Assembly: GCA_001655195.1 (NCBI GenBank)
Contig: LPNY01000139.1
Span: 462,448-526,447 of the forward strand
Length of the DNA stretch: 64,000 nucleotides
From: Arcobacter sp. EP1
Lineage (GTDB): Bacteria; Campylobacterota; Campylobacteria; Campylobacterales; Arcobacteraceae
Direction of reading: 5' to 3'
Shown: piece by piece, positions 36,996 through 45,937 of the stretch
Layout of the letters: each line of letters begins with the position of its first letter
Numbering within the stretch: the stretch's first letter is position 1
Made by a program: the position numbers and the translations under genes
Notes under the pieces: generated by a model
The model's database searches: none
Told to the model about the DNA's origin: nothing
Seen by the model: the letters and a program-made list of their open reading frames with translations, nothing else

Positions 36996-38501
36996 TTACT
37001 TTATTCCAATTCTTGCAACTTCATCCAATGAAGTTTCCCCATTAATTAACATTGTATTTAACTGCTCATGTAAGGGTATCATTCCATTTTTTATTGCTAA
37101 GTTTAATAAAATATTATCATCTACATCCTCTTGAAGATATTCAATAACACTTTTATCGACAACAAAAAGTTCACCAATAGCTATACGGCCACTGTATCCC
37201 GTAAAATTACACAGTTTACATCCCATTGATTTATATATTTTTGTATTACTTTTTATATCAAAATCTTTTCCAAATTGCTCTGCTAAAAAGTCCTCCTCTT
37301 TACAATGGGGACATAGTTTTCTGACTAACCTTTGCGCTAATACAGCTAACAAAGAAGAGGTCAATAAAAACTTTTCAACTCCCATATCAACAAGTCTAGA
37401 TACCGCAGCTGGGGCACGATTTGTATGTAAAGTAGAAAATAACAAATGCCCTGTAAGTGCTGCTTGGACCGATATTGATGCGGTTTCACTATCTCTAATT
37501 TCACCCACCATAACAATATCAGGATCTTGCCTCAATACTGAGCGTAAACCACTAGCAAAAGTTAGTCCAACTTGATTGTTAACTTGTATTTGATTAATAT
37601 GGTCTGATTTATACTCTACAGGGTCTTCAATCGTAATAATATTTTTTTCACTGTCAATAATATGTTGTAACAATGCATGCAATGTAGTTGATTTACCACT
37701 CCCCGTAGGTCCTGTAACTAATATCATTCCATAACTTTTTTTAACCAGTTTTTCTAAACTTTGCGTAATCTCTTTTGAAAAACCAAGATCACTGAGTGTT
37801 GGAATTTCATCACTCTGCATTAAAATACGCATAACTATACGTTCACCGTAAAACGTCGGTAAAACAGAGACTCTTACATCTAATGTTTTAGTAGAAACTT
37901 TAATTTGTGTACGTCCATCTTGAGGTATTCTTTTTTCACTAATATCCAAATTAGAAATAACTTTTATACGACTTATAACTAACTCCATAATATTTTTGTC
38001 AAGCTCTATATGTTTAAATAAAACACCATCAACCCGATAACGAATCTCACCTTTAAATTCATGCATCTCTATATGAATATCACTTGAACGATTTTTAATT
38101 GCTTGATAAAATAGTGAATTTACAAACTTAATAATAGGAGCAGACTCTTCAGAAGTCAAAATATCGGAACTAGTTTTTAAAAACTCAGAAACAGAAAAAT
38201 CTTCATCTTCAACAAAAGCATCCTCTTGTTCTTTTTGAATTGTTATCATCTGTTTATCAGTACGAATTTCTATAAATCGGTTGTATAGCCTATCAAAAGA
38301 TATTTCATCTAAAAAAATTACTTCATAAGGATAATCAAACTTTGAGAGATAATCCAAGGCAATACTAAGATGCTTTTGATAGATACAAATAACCCCTTCC
38401 TCTTCAATTTTTGAAAACAACACATAATTTTTTAAAGCGAACTCGTAGCCATCATATTCATATGGCAATAAATTTGGATAGTGGTACTCTTGAATTTGCA
38501 T
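36996..38501 (-). CDS. gspE: T2SS assembly ATPase GspE
   Basis: A 501-aa secretion ATPase. The Walker A motif is VTGPTGSGKSTTLHALL, the Asp box ITIEDPVEY, Walker B ILVRQDPDIVMVGEIRDSET-like (read SVLRQDPDIVMVGEIRDSE) and the His box LLFSTLHTNRAPAA. A tetracysteine zinc motif (LCPHC, then CKLC) is intact. It powers the pseudopilus from the cytoplasmic face through GspL and GspF. It begins directly after gspD. Confidence 0.95.
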   Translation of the reverse strand: MQIQEYHYPNLLPYEYDGYEFALKNYVLFSKIEEEGVICIYQKHLSIALDYLSKFDYPYEVIFLDEISFDRLYNRFIEIRTDKQMITIQKEQEDAFVEDEDFSVSEFLKTSSDILTSEESAPIIKFVNSLFYQAIKNRSSDIHIEMHEFKGEIRYRVDGVLFKHIELDKNIMELVISRIKVISNLDISEKRIPQDGRTQIKVSTKTLDVRVSVLPTFYGERIVMRILMQSDEIPTLSDLGFSKEITQSLEKLVKKSYGMILVTGPTGSGKSTTLHALLQHIIDSEKNIITIEDPVEYKSDHINQIQVNNQVGLTFASGLRSVLRQDPDIVMVGEIRDSETASISVQAALTGHLLFSTLHTNRAPAAVSRLVDMGVEKFLLTSSLLAVLAQRLVRKLCPHCKEEDFLAEQFGKDFDIKSNTKIYKSMGCKLCNFTGYSGRIAIGELFVVDKSVIEYLQEDVDDNILLNLAIKNGMIPLHEQLNTMLINGETSLDEVARIGIK

Positions 38502-40451
38502 CTATTCTCCCATTATAATTGCCATGTGTTTTTTACGAACATCTTCATAATAACTGTTTTTAGATTTTTTTTCTTCCTTAAAATCATTTAACTCATCAAG
38601 GATTTCTTCTTTCTCTTCATCTAACTCTTTTGATTTTTTTTCAACCAATAACTGCCGTTTTACTAGACGTAGTTCTAAATCTCTTGAAAACTCTGCTTCT
38701 AAAGATTTTAGTTCACTTAACTGTTCTCTAATGTAACTTAAATCCTTACTCTTTGGAATAATATAAGGTGTCATAATAACAACAAGATTAATCTTATCTT
38801 CTGCCTCTTTAGTATTTCTAAAAAGAGTTCCAAGAATTGGGATATCTCCAAGCAAAGGTACTTTATCATTAATAACATCTGTTTTATTTTTTATTAATCC
38901 ACCTAAAATAACGCTCTCGCCATTAGATACGATAGCTGTTGTTTTCACCTCTTTTTTTGTGGTATCTGGATTTGTTTGCCCATCTTTTAACTCTCTTGCA
39001 TCTTCTAATATTGTTTCAATTTGTAAAGTTACTTTGTTTTCATCTGAGATTCTAGGTTTTACTTTTAATGTCAAACCTATATCTTCTCTTTGAAAGGTAT
39101 TGCTGGTTGTTCCACCATCTGTAGTTGTGGTGCCAGTTTGAAAGGATTTTGTCTCCCCTACATAAATAGACGATTCTTTATTATTAATACATAAAATTGA
39201 AGGTTCTGAAACAATATCAATGGCTTGATTATTCTTCAATAAATTCAACGTTGCGCCAAGTGCAATTCCAGAATCTAAAGTTTTTTTATTAAAAGAAAGA
39301 ACTGAGTCTACTCCAGAAGACAATGCACTAACTGAACCGCCCAGATTTGCTCCCAAGGTAAAAATCCCACTTCCCGTAGTTTCAGCACCTGTAAGACCAT
39401 ATTTAATTCCCAAGTTATGTGTCTTATTAGCACTTACTTCAATAATTTTAGCTTGAACGTAAACTTGTAGCCTATCTCTATCTAATTTATGAATTAACTC
39501 TTTAATATACTTAATTTCGTACTTAGGACCTACTACAACTAATGTATTTGTCTCTTCATCTGTTGAGGCATAAGGTTTACTATTCACATCAATATACTTT
39601 TTTTTATCAATGATTGTATTAATAATCTTAATGATATTTTTCACTTCTACATTTTTTAAAGTAATAACTTCAACAGCGCGTTCTGCCATGCTTCCTATTT
39701 TGTCGACATTTTGAATATACTCTTTTAAAAAAATTACATTTTTCTTTTTTCCAACAAGTAAAAGTGAATTGTTATCTTTATTGGCTAAAACGACAACTTT
39801 TTCTTTTGCAATCTTTTCATCAAAAACTGATTTTGCAATATTTTTCATGGTTGTTGCTGCAGTTGAAGCTTGTATGTTTTTTAAACTTACACTCATTATT
39901 GTTTTCTTTGCATCTTTTGAGATTAAAGTAATGACTCGTTGTATCGTTTTAATATTTTTTTCAAAATCAGTAATAACTATTACATTGGACTCTTTATCTG
40001 TAACTAACTTAGCAGATTTTGAAATTAGGTGACGAATCTTTGAAGCGACATACTCTACATTAGAGTACTGAACAGAAAAAACTTGAGTTACCATTTGATG
40101 ATAGGTACTTTTTTCTCCTCCAAAAACTACAGGCAAGTTATATTTTGCACTTTCACTCATTTTGACAATTCTTAATATTCCTTCATTTTCAACAATGGTA
40201 AAACCTTTTGACTCTAACACATACATCAATATATTATATATATCCTCTTCATACAGTTGTTTATTTGTAATAAAATCAACTTTCCCATTAATTTTTGTTG
40301 TTAAAAGTATATTTTTATTGATAATTTTTGAGGTGATTTTAATCAAGTCTTCGATTTTTAAGTCTTTAAAACTAATATCAACAGGAGTACTCTTTGCAAA
40401 TAATGTTATTGAAAACAATAAAACAACCATTAAAATTTTTATAAAATGCAT
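38502..40451 (-). CDS. gspD: T2SS outer-membrane secretin GspD
   Basis: A 649-aa secretin that forms the outer-membrane gate. Residues 1-20 are a signal peptide (FIKILMVVLLFSITLFAKS). N0 to N3 domains follow, then the secretin core from about residue 340 with KVPLLGDIPILGTLFRN near the end of the barrel. The last 75 residues are a charged coiled coil (SKELDEEKEEILDELNDFKE), at the position of the S domain that binds a pilotin. No pilotin gene is evident in the operon. Confidence 0.95.
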   Translation of the reverse strand: MHFIKILMVVLLFSITLFAKSTPVDISFKDLKIEDLIKITSKIINKNILLTTKINGKVDFITNKQLYEEDIYNILMYVLESKGFTIVENEGILRIVKMSESAKYNLPVVFGGEKSTYHQMVTQVFSVQYSNVEYVASKIRHLISKSAKLVTDKESNVIVITDFEKNIKTIQRVITLISKDAKKTIMSVSLKNIQASTAATTMKNIAKSVFDEKIAKEKVVVLANKDNNSLLLVGKKKNVIFLKEYIQNVDKIGSMAERAVEVITLKNVEVKNIIKIINTIIDKKKYIDVNSKPYASTDEETNTLVVVGPKYEIKYIKELIHKLDRDRLQVYVQAKIIEVSANKTHNLGIKYGLTGAETTGSGIFTLGANLGGSVSALSSGVDSVLSFNKKTLDSGIALGATLNLLKNNQAIDIVSEPSILCINNKESSIYVGETKSFQTGTTTTDGGTTSNTFQREDIGLTLKVKPRISDENKVTLQIETILEDARELKDGQTNPDTTKKEVKTTAIVSNGESVILGGLIKNKTDVINDKVPLLGDIPILGTLFRNTKEAEDKINLVVIMTPYIIPKSKDLSYIREQLSELKSLEAEFSRDLELRLVKRQLLVEKKSKELDEEKEEILDELNDFKEEKKSKNSYYEDVRKKHMAIIMGE

Positions 40452-40455
40452 TCTC

Positions 40456-40947
40456 TCACCTCTTTTTCTTAGTATGTGGTATCTCTTTTTTTAAAGAGTT
40501 ATATTTTAACTTTTCATTTTTCATTATTACTTTATACCTCTTTTTATTTTTTTCAAAAAGTGCATATTCTTTATAAACATTTTTGAGTTTATACCCTTTA
40601 AACGTATCCTCTAATGCTAAGACATGTGTCTTTTGGTTACCCTTTTCTTGAATAACAACCCACCCTAAGCCCTGAGCTTTTGCATAAACAGCATTAAGCT
40701 TGATTTGAGATAATAAAGAATAACTGGTATTTTGCTTTTTGCTCTTCACTTTTTTAATATCATGTTTAGAAAAAAGACTTAACAGATCATAGTTTCGATA
40801 AGGATACCGATAACTCTTCTGTTCATAGTACTCTACAGTTTGTTTAGGAAGAAGTAAAAAGAATATAAAATTTATTAGAAAAGCTACCACAAATAAAGTA
40901 GTTATAACAAAAACTATTTTTATAAGAGATTTAGAATCGATATTCAT
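40456..40947 (-). CDS. gspC: T2SS inner-membrane protein, GspC-like
   Basis: A 163-aa protein with one N-terminal transmembrane helix (IVFVITTLFVVAFLINFIFF) and a periplasmic domain resembling the homology region of GspC (IKLNAVYAKAQGLGWVVIQE, then YKLKNVYKEYALFEKNKKRY). It should bridge the inner-membrane platform to the N0 domain of GspD. The PDZ domain usual in GspC is absent, and the C-terminus is a basic tail. Located directly before gspD, as in other T2SS. Confidence 0.7.
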   Translation of the reverse strand: MNIDSKSLIKIVFVITTLFVVAFLINFIFFLLLPKQTVEYYEQKSYRYPYRNYDLLSLFSKHDIKKVKSKKQNTSYSLLSQIKLNAVYAKAQGLGWVVIQEKGNQKTHVLALEDTFKGYKLKNVYKEYALFEKNKKRYKVIMKNEKLKYNSLKKEIPHTKKKR

Positions 40948-41458
40948 AATAATAAACCCCTGCGTCTTGTTTCATTTGATTTAAATAGTTTCTAAACTCT
41001 TTTTTCATTAATCTAGATGGTTTTAAATCTATTTTCATTAAACGCTCTTTTAACTTTATATTAAACTTTAGTTCTCCAACGTCCCCATTTGCTTCTCCTT
41101 GAATAAATAGAGGGTTCAAAACATGATGTTTTATCTTTACCTTATCTATGAGTTGAACGTATACAGACTTTTTCTTATGATACAAAGCAATATTATTTGA
41201 CTCAAGTTTCGTAAAAAATAAAAATGTCATAAGTTTTATTTGTTCAAAAACAAACAAAGGTTGTTTTTTATATCGAACTTCCCCATCTCGTAGCTCAAAG
41301 GAAAAAACATGCTCTTTAGTTTTCTCATTTGAGATTACTAGTTGATGTAAAAGCATCTTCTTTTCAAGAAAAAAATAGCCATTCTCTTTTGGAAATGTAG
41401 CAACAAAAAAAAGAAAAAATAGTAAACTTGAGATTACAATTATCAGAATTTTTTTCAT
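40931..41458 (-). CDS. T2SS GspN-like protein
   Basis: A 175-aa protein with an N-terminal hydrophobic anchor (ILIIVISSLLFFLFFVATFP) and a beta-rich periplasmic part (GEANGDVGELKFNIKLKERL), which is reminiscent of GspN. The gene follows gspM and overlaps gspC by 17 bases, the place where GspN is found in some systems. GspN is not essential in most T2SS, and its role is uncertain. Confidence 0.55.
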   Translation of the reverse strand: MKKILIIVISSLLFFLFFVATFPKENGYFFLEKKMLLHQLVISNEKTKEHVFSFELRDGEVRYKKQPLFVFEQIKLMTFLFFTKLESNNIALYHKKKSVYVQLIDKVKIKHHVLNPLFIQGEANGDVGELKFNIKLKERLMKIDLKPSRLMKKEFRNYLNQMKQDAGVYYYEYRF

Positions 41459-41851
41459 CTACATTCTCACTTCCATTTTTATAGTTTTATCTGAAACTTC
41501 CATTTTCTCAATACTAAAACGGTCTTTTAATATGCGGTTTAAAAAGTCGTGTAAAATTTTTAAATTCTCACTTTTTAGTACAATCTTCCATTTACCTTTT
41601 ATTTTTTCAACCTTTATATTCTCCTTTTTAAACTTTTTATCATTTAAAATACCTTCAAGTCTTTCTTTAATTTGAGCTTTTGATTGATGATTGCTTTTTA
41701 GGATTTGGTACTCTTTTGCAATACGTAAACGTTCAAAATAACTTTGATTTATTTGAATAAACTCATCTTTAACTAAAAAGTTCAATATAAAGGAAACTAT
41801 TACAACACTCAATGCCAGTAAAAGCGGATACATAGGGTTAATTCTATTCAT
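41459..41851 (-). CDS. gspM: T2SS inner-membrane protein, GspM-like
   Basis: A 130-aa protein with one N-terminal helix (YPLLLALSVVIVSFILNFLV) and a ferredoxin-like periplasmic domain (IKVEKIKGKWKIVLKSENLK, then FLNRILKDRFSIEKMEVSD). Size and position between GspL-like and GspN-like genes support GspM, the partner of GspL. Overlaps gspL by 8 bases. Confidence 0.72.
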   Translation of the reverse strand: MNRINPMYPLLLALSVVIVSFILNFLVKDEFIQINQSYFERLRIAKEYQILKSNHQSKAQIKERLEGILNDKKFKKENIKVEKIKGKWKIVLKSENLKILHDFLNRILKDRFSIEKMEVSDKTIKMEVRM

Positions 41852-42764
41852 AACTCAATACCACCTTTGTAGACTCTTTTAGCTCATTTATCCTAACTTT
41901 TTTAAATTTACTTTTAAAATAACTCTCTAATTTGTTTTTATTAATGTTTTTAAATTCAAGCACGAATTCTTTAGAATTAAAGATGATTTTTCTAAAACTA
42001 GCACTCCTATCATGCTGTTTATAATCAAGAATCACTCCTATTAATAATCTAAGTTTTTCATCTTTTTTAAATTTTTTTCGCATGCTCTTTAAAATAGACT
42101 CTGTTTCTAACAAGCTAGAGGGTAACTTATAATTTTGTTTTAACTGATTCTCTTTCATTTGTACAATATCAATATTTTTCAAGTATATTGCATATTTAAA
42201 AAAATTCAATGCAGCAATTACAGATAAAATGGCAATAAAACTAGTAATATATTTTTTATCCATTAAACTATTATAAAACTCTATCTTTATACGATGTTTC
42301 GAAAGGTTTAAACTAGTTAGTTTCTCATTTGTCAGTTCATTATTTTCTAAAGAAAAGGGTAGTTTTACTAATACCTCATCTGATGTATATTGAAAACTAT
42401 CACCGCTAATATTAAAAGCATTTATCTCTTTAAGTTCTGTTTGCCCAAAATAAACATTTAAAATTTGCACAAGTTCGAGATTGGAACGTTTTGCATAATT
42501 CATAATCTCATCACTTTTATATGCAAATGCTAAAAATTTACCTTCTTTTTTTTTAATTGCAAAATAACTAAAAACATCATTTGGTAAAATATCACTAAAA
42601 AGATTTGGAATAAAATTCATCGCCTCTTTTTTATTTTTTACGGGAATTTCAAACTCTCTCACCCAATAAAACTCTGGAGAGAGTATAAGATTAACCTTCT
42701 CTTTCGTTTTAAAATAAGATTTTTTTGTTAAAAATAGATTTGTTCTAACTTTATTGAAAGGCAA
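41844..42764 (-). CDS. gspL: T2SS inner-membrane protein, GspL-like
   Basis: A 306-aa protein with a cytoplasmic half of about 170 residues, one transmembrane helix at about residues 174-192 (ITSFIAILSVIAALNFFKYA) and a periplasmic ferredoxin-like domain of about 110 residues. This is the GspL layout, which recruits GspE to the membrane. The cytoplasmic part is diverged and shorter than in E. coli. The gene overlaps gspK by 14 bases and gspM by 8. Confidence 0.72.
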   Translation of the reverse strand: MPFNKVRTNLFLTKKSYFKTKEKVNLILSPEFYWVREFEIPVKNKKEAMNFIPNLFSDILPNDVFSYFAIKKKEGKFLAFAYKSDEIMNYAKRSNLELVQILNVYFGQTELKEINAFNISGDSFQYTSDEVLVKLPFSLENNELTNEKLTSLNLSKHRIKIEFYNSLMDKKYITSFIAILSVIAALNFFKYAIYLKNIDIVQMKENQLKQNYKLPSSLLETESILKSMRKKFKKDEKLRLLIGVILDYKQHDRSASFRKIIFNSKEFVLEFKNINKNKLESYFKSKFKKVRINELKESTKVVLSYE

Positions 42765-43416
42765 TACTTAACCCCTCTATTTTCTTTGAGGTAATATCAT
42801 AAATAAAATCACTTTGTGCTACTTTATTATCATGATTAACTATAATATTTCCTAAAATAACACTCTTTTGTTTAATATCAAAAAAAGTAAACTTATCTAC
42901 TAGTATCCTTATTTCATTGTAGCGATTCACTTTAGCAAATTCATCAACCAAAAGATCAATTTGCTCAAAACTAGTAATCTCCCCATATTGATTAACTTTA
43001 CCAATAACCCATTGTTTAAAACGTTCAAACTCCAAGACGTTATTATCACTGAAAAATTGCGCTAACTCTTTATTAAAAACTGCATCATTTCTTGCTAAAA
43101 GATTTAGATTATATATTTGGGTATACTCTTTAAAATAGACAGTTGCATGAACATCTCCATAAGAAAGTTTCATACCCTTTTGAAATGATTCTTCAGATAA
43201 CAAAGAATCCAAGTTTTCTTTATTTTTAAAAAAATAGTTTAAAAACTCTTGCTGTAAATTATCTAAAGTAATCAAAGATTTTACATAATAAGTCTCGCTA
43301 TTACTTAAATCAATATAACTATTCGTATCATTCAAGTTTTTAGTCACCATTACGCTAATAGCAAGAATAAACATTAACGTAATAAACAATACAATTCCTT
43401 TACTTTTTCGCATCAT
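42751..43416 (-). CDS. gspK: T2SS minor pseudopilin, GspK-like
   Basis: A 221-aa protein beginning MMRKSKG and then a hydrophobic helix (IVLFITLMFILAISVMVTKN) without the Glu5 of other pilins, which is the GspK pattern. The following helical region includes LNLLARNDAVFNKELAQFF, typical of the GspK saddle domain. It is about 100 residues shorter than the E. coli GspK, so part of the alpha domain is reduced. It should cap the pseudopilus tip. Confidence 0.75.
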   Translation of the reverse strand: MMRKSKGIVLFITLMFILAISVMVTKNLNDTNSYIDLSNSETYYVKSLITLDNLQQEFLNYFFKNKENLDSLLSEESFQKGMKLSYGDVHATVYFKEYTQIYNLNLLARNDAVFNKELAQFFSDNNVLEFERFKQWVIGKVNQYGEITSFEQIDLLVDEFAKVNRYNEIRILVDKFTFFDIKQKSVILGNIIVNHDNKVAQSDFIYDITSKKIEGLSIAFQ

Positions 43417-44628
43417 TTAACCTAGGTTCATCGTAAAAATAGGAAGTAACATTGCAAAAACAATTGTGCCAACAATAACACCAACGATCAACATAAATAC
43501 AGGTTCTAGTAGCGTCAAAAAGATTTTAACTTTATCCTGAGAATTTTCATTATAAAGTTTTGAAAGGTTACTTAAAATAGTACTAAGTTCACTTGTTTCT
43601 TCACCAATTGCAACGGCATGGATAAAAGCACTATCTATGGAGTAAATCAAACTATTTTCCAGCGTCTTAGAGAGTTTTTCTCCTTCGACAACTTTAGAAG
43701 AAGCCTCTAAAAAGAGTTCTTGAATAACACTATTTTTAATGATATTTGAAGAGAGATTAAAAGATTGAACAATAGGAACACCAGAACGAATTAAAATTGA
43801 ATTCATGTACGAAAACCGACTCAGTTCATTAAGCTCTATCATACTGCCCATAAAAGGAATTTTTAAAAGAAGCTTATCAATGACAAACTTGAAGGCTTTA
43901 TAATTAGAATAAGTATATCCCACAATACCTATTGTTACAATGATAAATGAGAATATCCAAGTATAATAACTTGAGAAAAAATCTCCTAAAACAATTACAA
44001 AAGAGGTAAGAGGAGGAAGTGCCTGGTCGTACTGAGTAAATATTGCCGTAACTTTGGGAACAATAAAACTTAACATAAAGCCAACAACCAATAAAGATAC
44101 AACTAGAATAAAACTAGGATATGTCATAGCAGTTAGCATCTGTTTTTTAACCCTCTCTTGTTCTTTTAAAAAAACAGATAACTCTAATAAGACGGTTTTA
44201 AGTAACCCTCCACTCTCACTAATTTTTATAGATTGTTTATAAAACTCAGGAAGCTTAATACTTTTTTGCTGTTCCAATGCCATATAAAAACTTTTTCCTT
44301 CGTCTAAAAAAATAGATATTGATTCAAAAAATGTTGATAGTTTCTTATTCTTTTTATATCGTTCATTGATAAGTTTAATAGCATTAATCAACGAAATTCC
44401 AGAGTTCAAGTAGATACTAATATCTCTACTAATCTCAGCTAAAATTGTAGCACTTATGGAAGTTTTTCTTTCAAACGTTGCATTGATAAGCGCCTTATCT
44501 TCTTGTAATTTACTATAGAGAATCTTTTTTACTTTCAGTTTTGATTTTGCATCCTCTAAAGTACAGGCTTCGATTTTAGCAGATATTTTGTTACCGCTGG
44601 CATCAATACCACTATATTTAAAAAGCAC
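43417..44628 (-). CDS. gspF: T2SS inner-membrane platform protein GspF
   Basis: A 403-aa GspF with two repeated T2SSF domains (residues about 65-190 and 265-385) and three transmembrane helices. Motifs are FKYSGIDASGNKISAKIEA at the N-terminus, LNSGISLINAIKLI, and ILIRSGVPIVQSFNLSS in the second repeat. GspF is the polytopic platform protein that works with the GspE ATPase. It overlaps the GspH-like gene by 11 bases. Confidence 0.95.
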   Translation of the reverse strand: MLFKYSGIDASGNKISAKIEACTLEDAKSKLKVKKILYSKLQEDKALINATFERKTSISATILAEISRDISIYLNSGISLINAIKLINERYKKNKKLSTFFESISIFLDEGKSFYMALEQQKSIKLPEFYKQSIKISESGGLLKTVLLELSVFLKEQERVKKQMLTAMTYPSFILVVSLLVVGFMLSFIVPKVTAIFTQYDQALPPLTSFVIVLGDFFSSYYTWIFSFIIVTIGIVGYTYSNYKAFKFVIDKLLLKIPFMGSMIELNELSRFSYMNSILIRSGVPIVQSFNLSSNIIKNSVIQELFLEASSKVVEGEKLSKTLENSLIYSIDSAFIHAVAIGEETSELSTILSNLSKLYNENSQDKVKIFLTLLEPVFMLIVGVIVGTIVFAMLLPIFTMNLG

Positions 44629-45142
44629 TCTTCACCTCGTTTTCTATATTTTGGATATCTTCCACAACCTCAGTTAAATACTCAAAACGTTTTACACTTT
44701 CAAAAAGTGAATTAAAAACAAATACACCATCGTCACTCTCGATAACTAAATCTTTATGACGACGTTTTTTATTAAACTTCAATGCAAAAATAACATCAAA
44801 CTCTTCATAAGTATCAAATTTCAAAGGCTCAAACTCTATGCGTTTCATTTGTTTATCATAGGAATAGACATCTGGAATATTTTTAAAAAATTGTTTTAAT
44901 GTTAACCTATCTATTAACACACCATCTACATGAACATAACAATCATAGTTACCTTCTATACATGAAAATGTCAACTCTTGTTTATACTCTTGGAGTAAAA
45001 GATACTCTTTTAAATTATTAAGTGTAATTGTTGAATCTTTTTTATTTGCCACACTATTAATCTGAGGTAAAAAAAGTGCATATATTACACTTAACAGTAA
45101 AATAACTACTGTTAATTCCAGTAATGAAAATGCACGTTTCAC
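44618..45142 (-). CDS. gspH: T2SS minor pseudopilin, GspH-like
   Basis: A 174-aa prepilin with leader MKRA and the pilin N-terminus FSLLELTVVILLLSVIYALF (Glu5 kept, Ala before the cleavage site). The second half is a beta-rich domain (CIEGNYDCYVHVDGVLIDRL) with two cysteines likely to pair. Position directly after gspG supports GspH. Confidence 0.7.
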   Translation of the reverse strand: MKRAFSLLELTVVILLLSVIYALFLPQINSVANKKDSTITLNNLKEYLLLQEYKQELTFSCIEGNYDCYVHVDGVLIDRLTLKQFFKNIPDVYSYDKQMKRIEFEPLKFDTYEEFDVIFALKFNKKRRHKDLVIESDDGVFVFNSLFESVKRFEYLTEVVEDIQNIENEVKSAF

Positions 45143-45153
45143 CTTAGATCCTA

Positions 45154-45531
45154 TTATTTACACTTACTATAATAAATGTCATCGTCTCCAGCTTCTTTTT
45201 TGTTTGCGCCAAAAGAGATTAACTCAAAAGATTTTTCATCATCTTTTGATAAATAAACAAAAGCATTATCCCAAGCATCTTTTGGTAACTTACCATCTTC
45301 AAAATAGCTTTTTTTCACTAATATATCTAGCTTCTCTTCTGTAGTTGGATAACTGCTCGTATCAATCTTATACATTTTTAAAACTTGTCCTACACTTTTC
45401 ATTTGAATACAAGTTAGTTTCTCTTTTGCCGCTTCACTTTTACCTGTTAAATTTGGCAATACAAACATCGCTAATAAACCCATAATAATAATTACCACCA
45501 TAAGTTCCATTAAAGAAAAAGCTTTCTTCAC
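45154..45531 (-). CDS. gspG: T2SS major pseudopilin GspG
   Basis: A 125-aa major pseudopilin. The leader is MKKA and the mature N-terminus FSLMELMVVIIIMGLLAMFV with Glu5. The C-terminal calcium-loop-like end is LISFGANKKEAGDDDIYYSK and two cysteines can form a disulfide. The start is a GTG with AAGGA 6 bases upstream. It is the first gene of the 12-gene operon. Confidence 0.9.
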   Translation of the reverse strand: MKKAFSLMELMVVIIIMGLLAMFVLPNLTGKSEAAKEKLTCIQMKSVGQVLKMYKIDTSSYPTTEEKLDILVKKSYFEDGKLPKDAWDNAFVYLSKDDEKSFELISFGANKKEAGDDDIYYSKCK

Positions 45532-45937
45532 ATATAATCCTTCACTTCAAAATAAATATAAATTGTACCCAAAAGAAATACTTAAAATAATTAAAAAACG
45601 ATAAATATGTGACTTTTATATAAATTCATATTTTTACACTCTTACATACTTGAAATTATAATAAATACCTAAAATTTTAAATGATTTTTAAATAATTATT
45701 AACCTTATTTAACCCCTTAAAATGGTAATTTATTTTGTTTTTAAAAATACTTTATATATTTTACATTTTTCACGTCACAGTTTACGTCACAAAAAAAAGT
45801 TTTTACAAAATTTTTAATAATTATTATTATTTTCAGAATAATATTTAAATATTATTCAAAGATAAAGAGCTAAACTGTGACTTTCTTAATACTTTTATAC
45901 ATTTTAAACTATAATTAGTCACATAAAAAGGAGTATT
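45532..45937. promoter_or_regulatory. Divergent control region of T2SS and protease genes
   Basis: This 406-base AT-rich gap separates gspG from the divergent protease gene. GTCACA at 45774-45779 and 45786-45791 (context GTCACAGTTTACGTCACA) repeats the arrangement found at 17834-17851. The reverse complement AAACTGTGAC occurs at 45872-45881, 29 bases before a TATAAT (45910-45915) that leads to the protease gene. A minus-strand TATAAT is at 45660-45655. The motif is thus turned towards each of the two transcription units. Confidence 0.5.
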
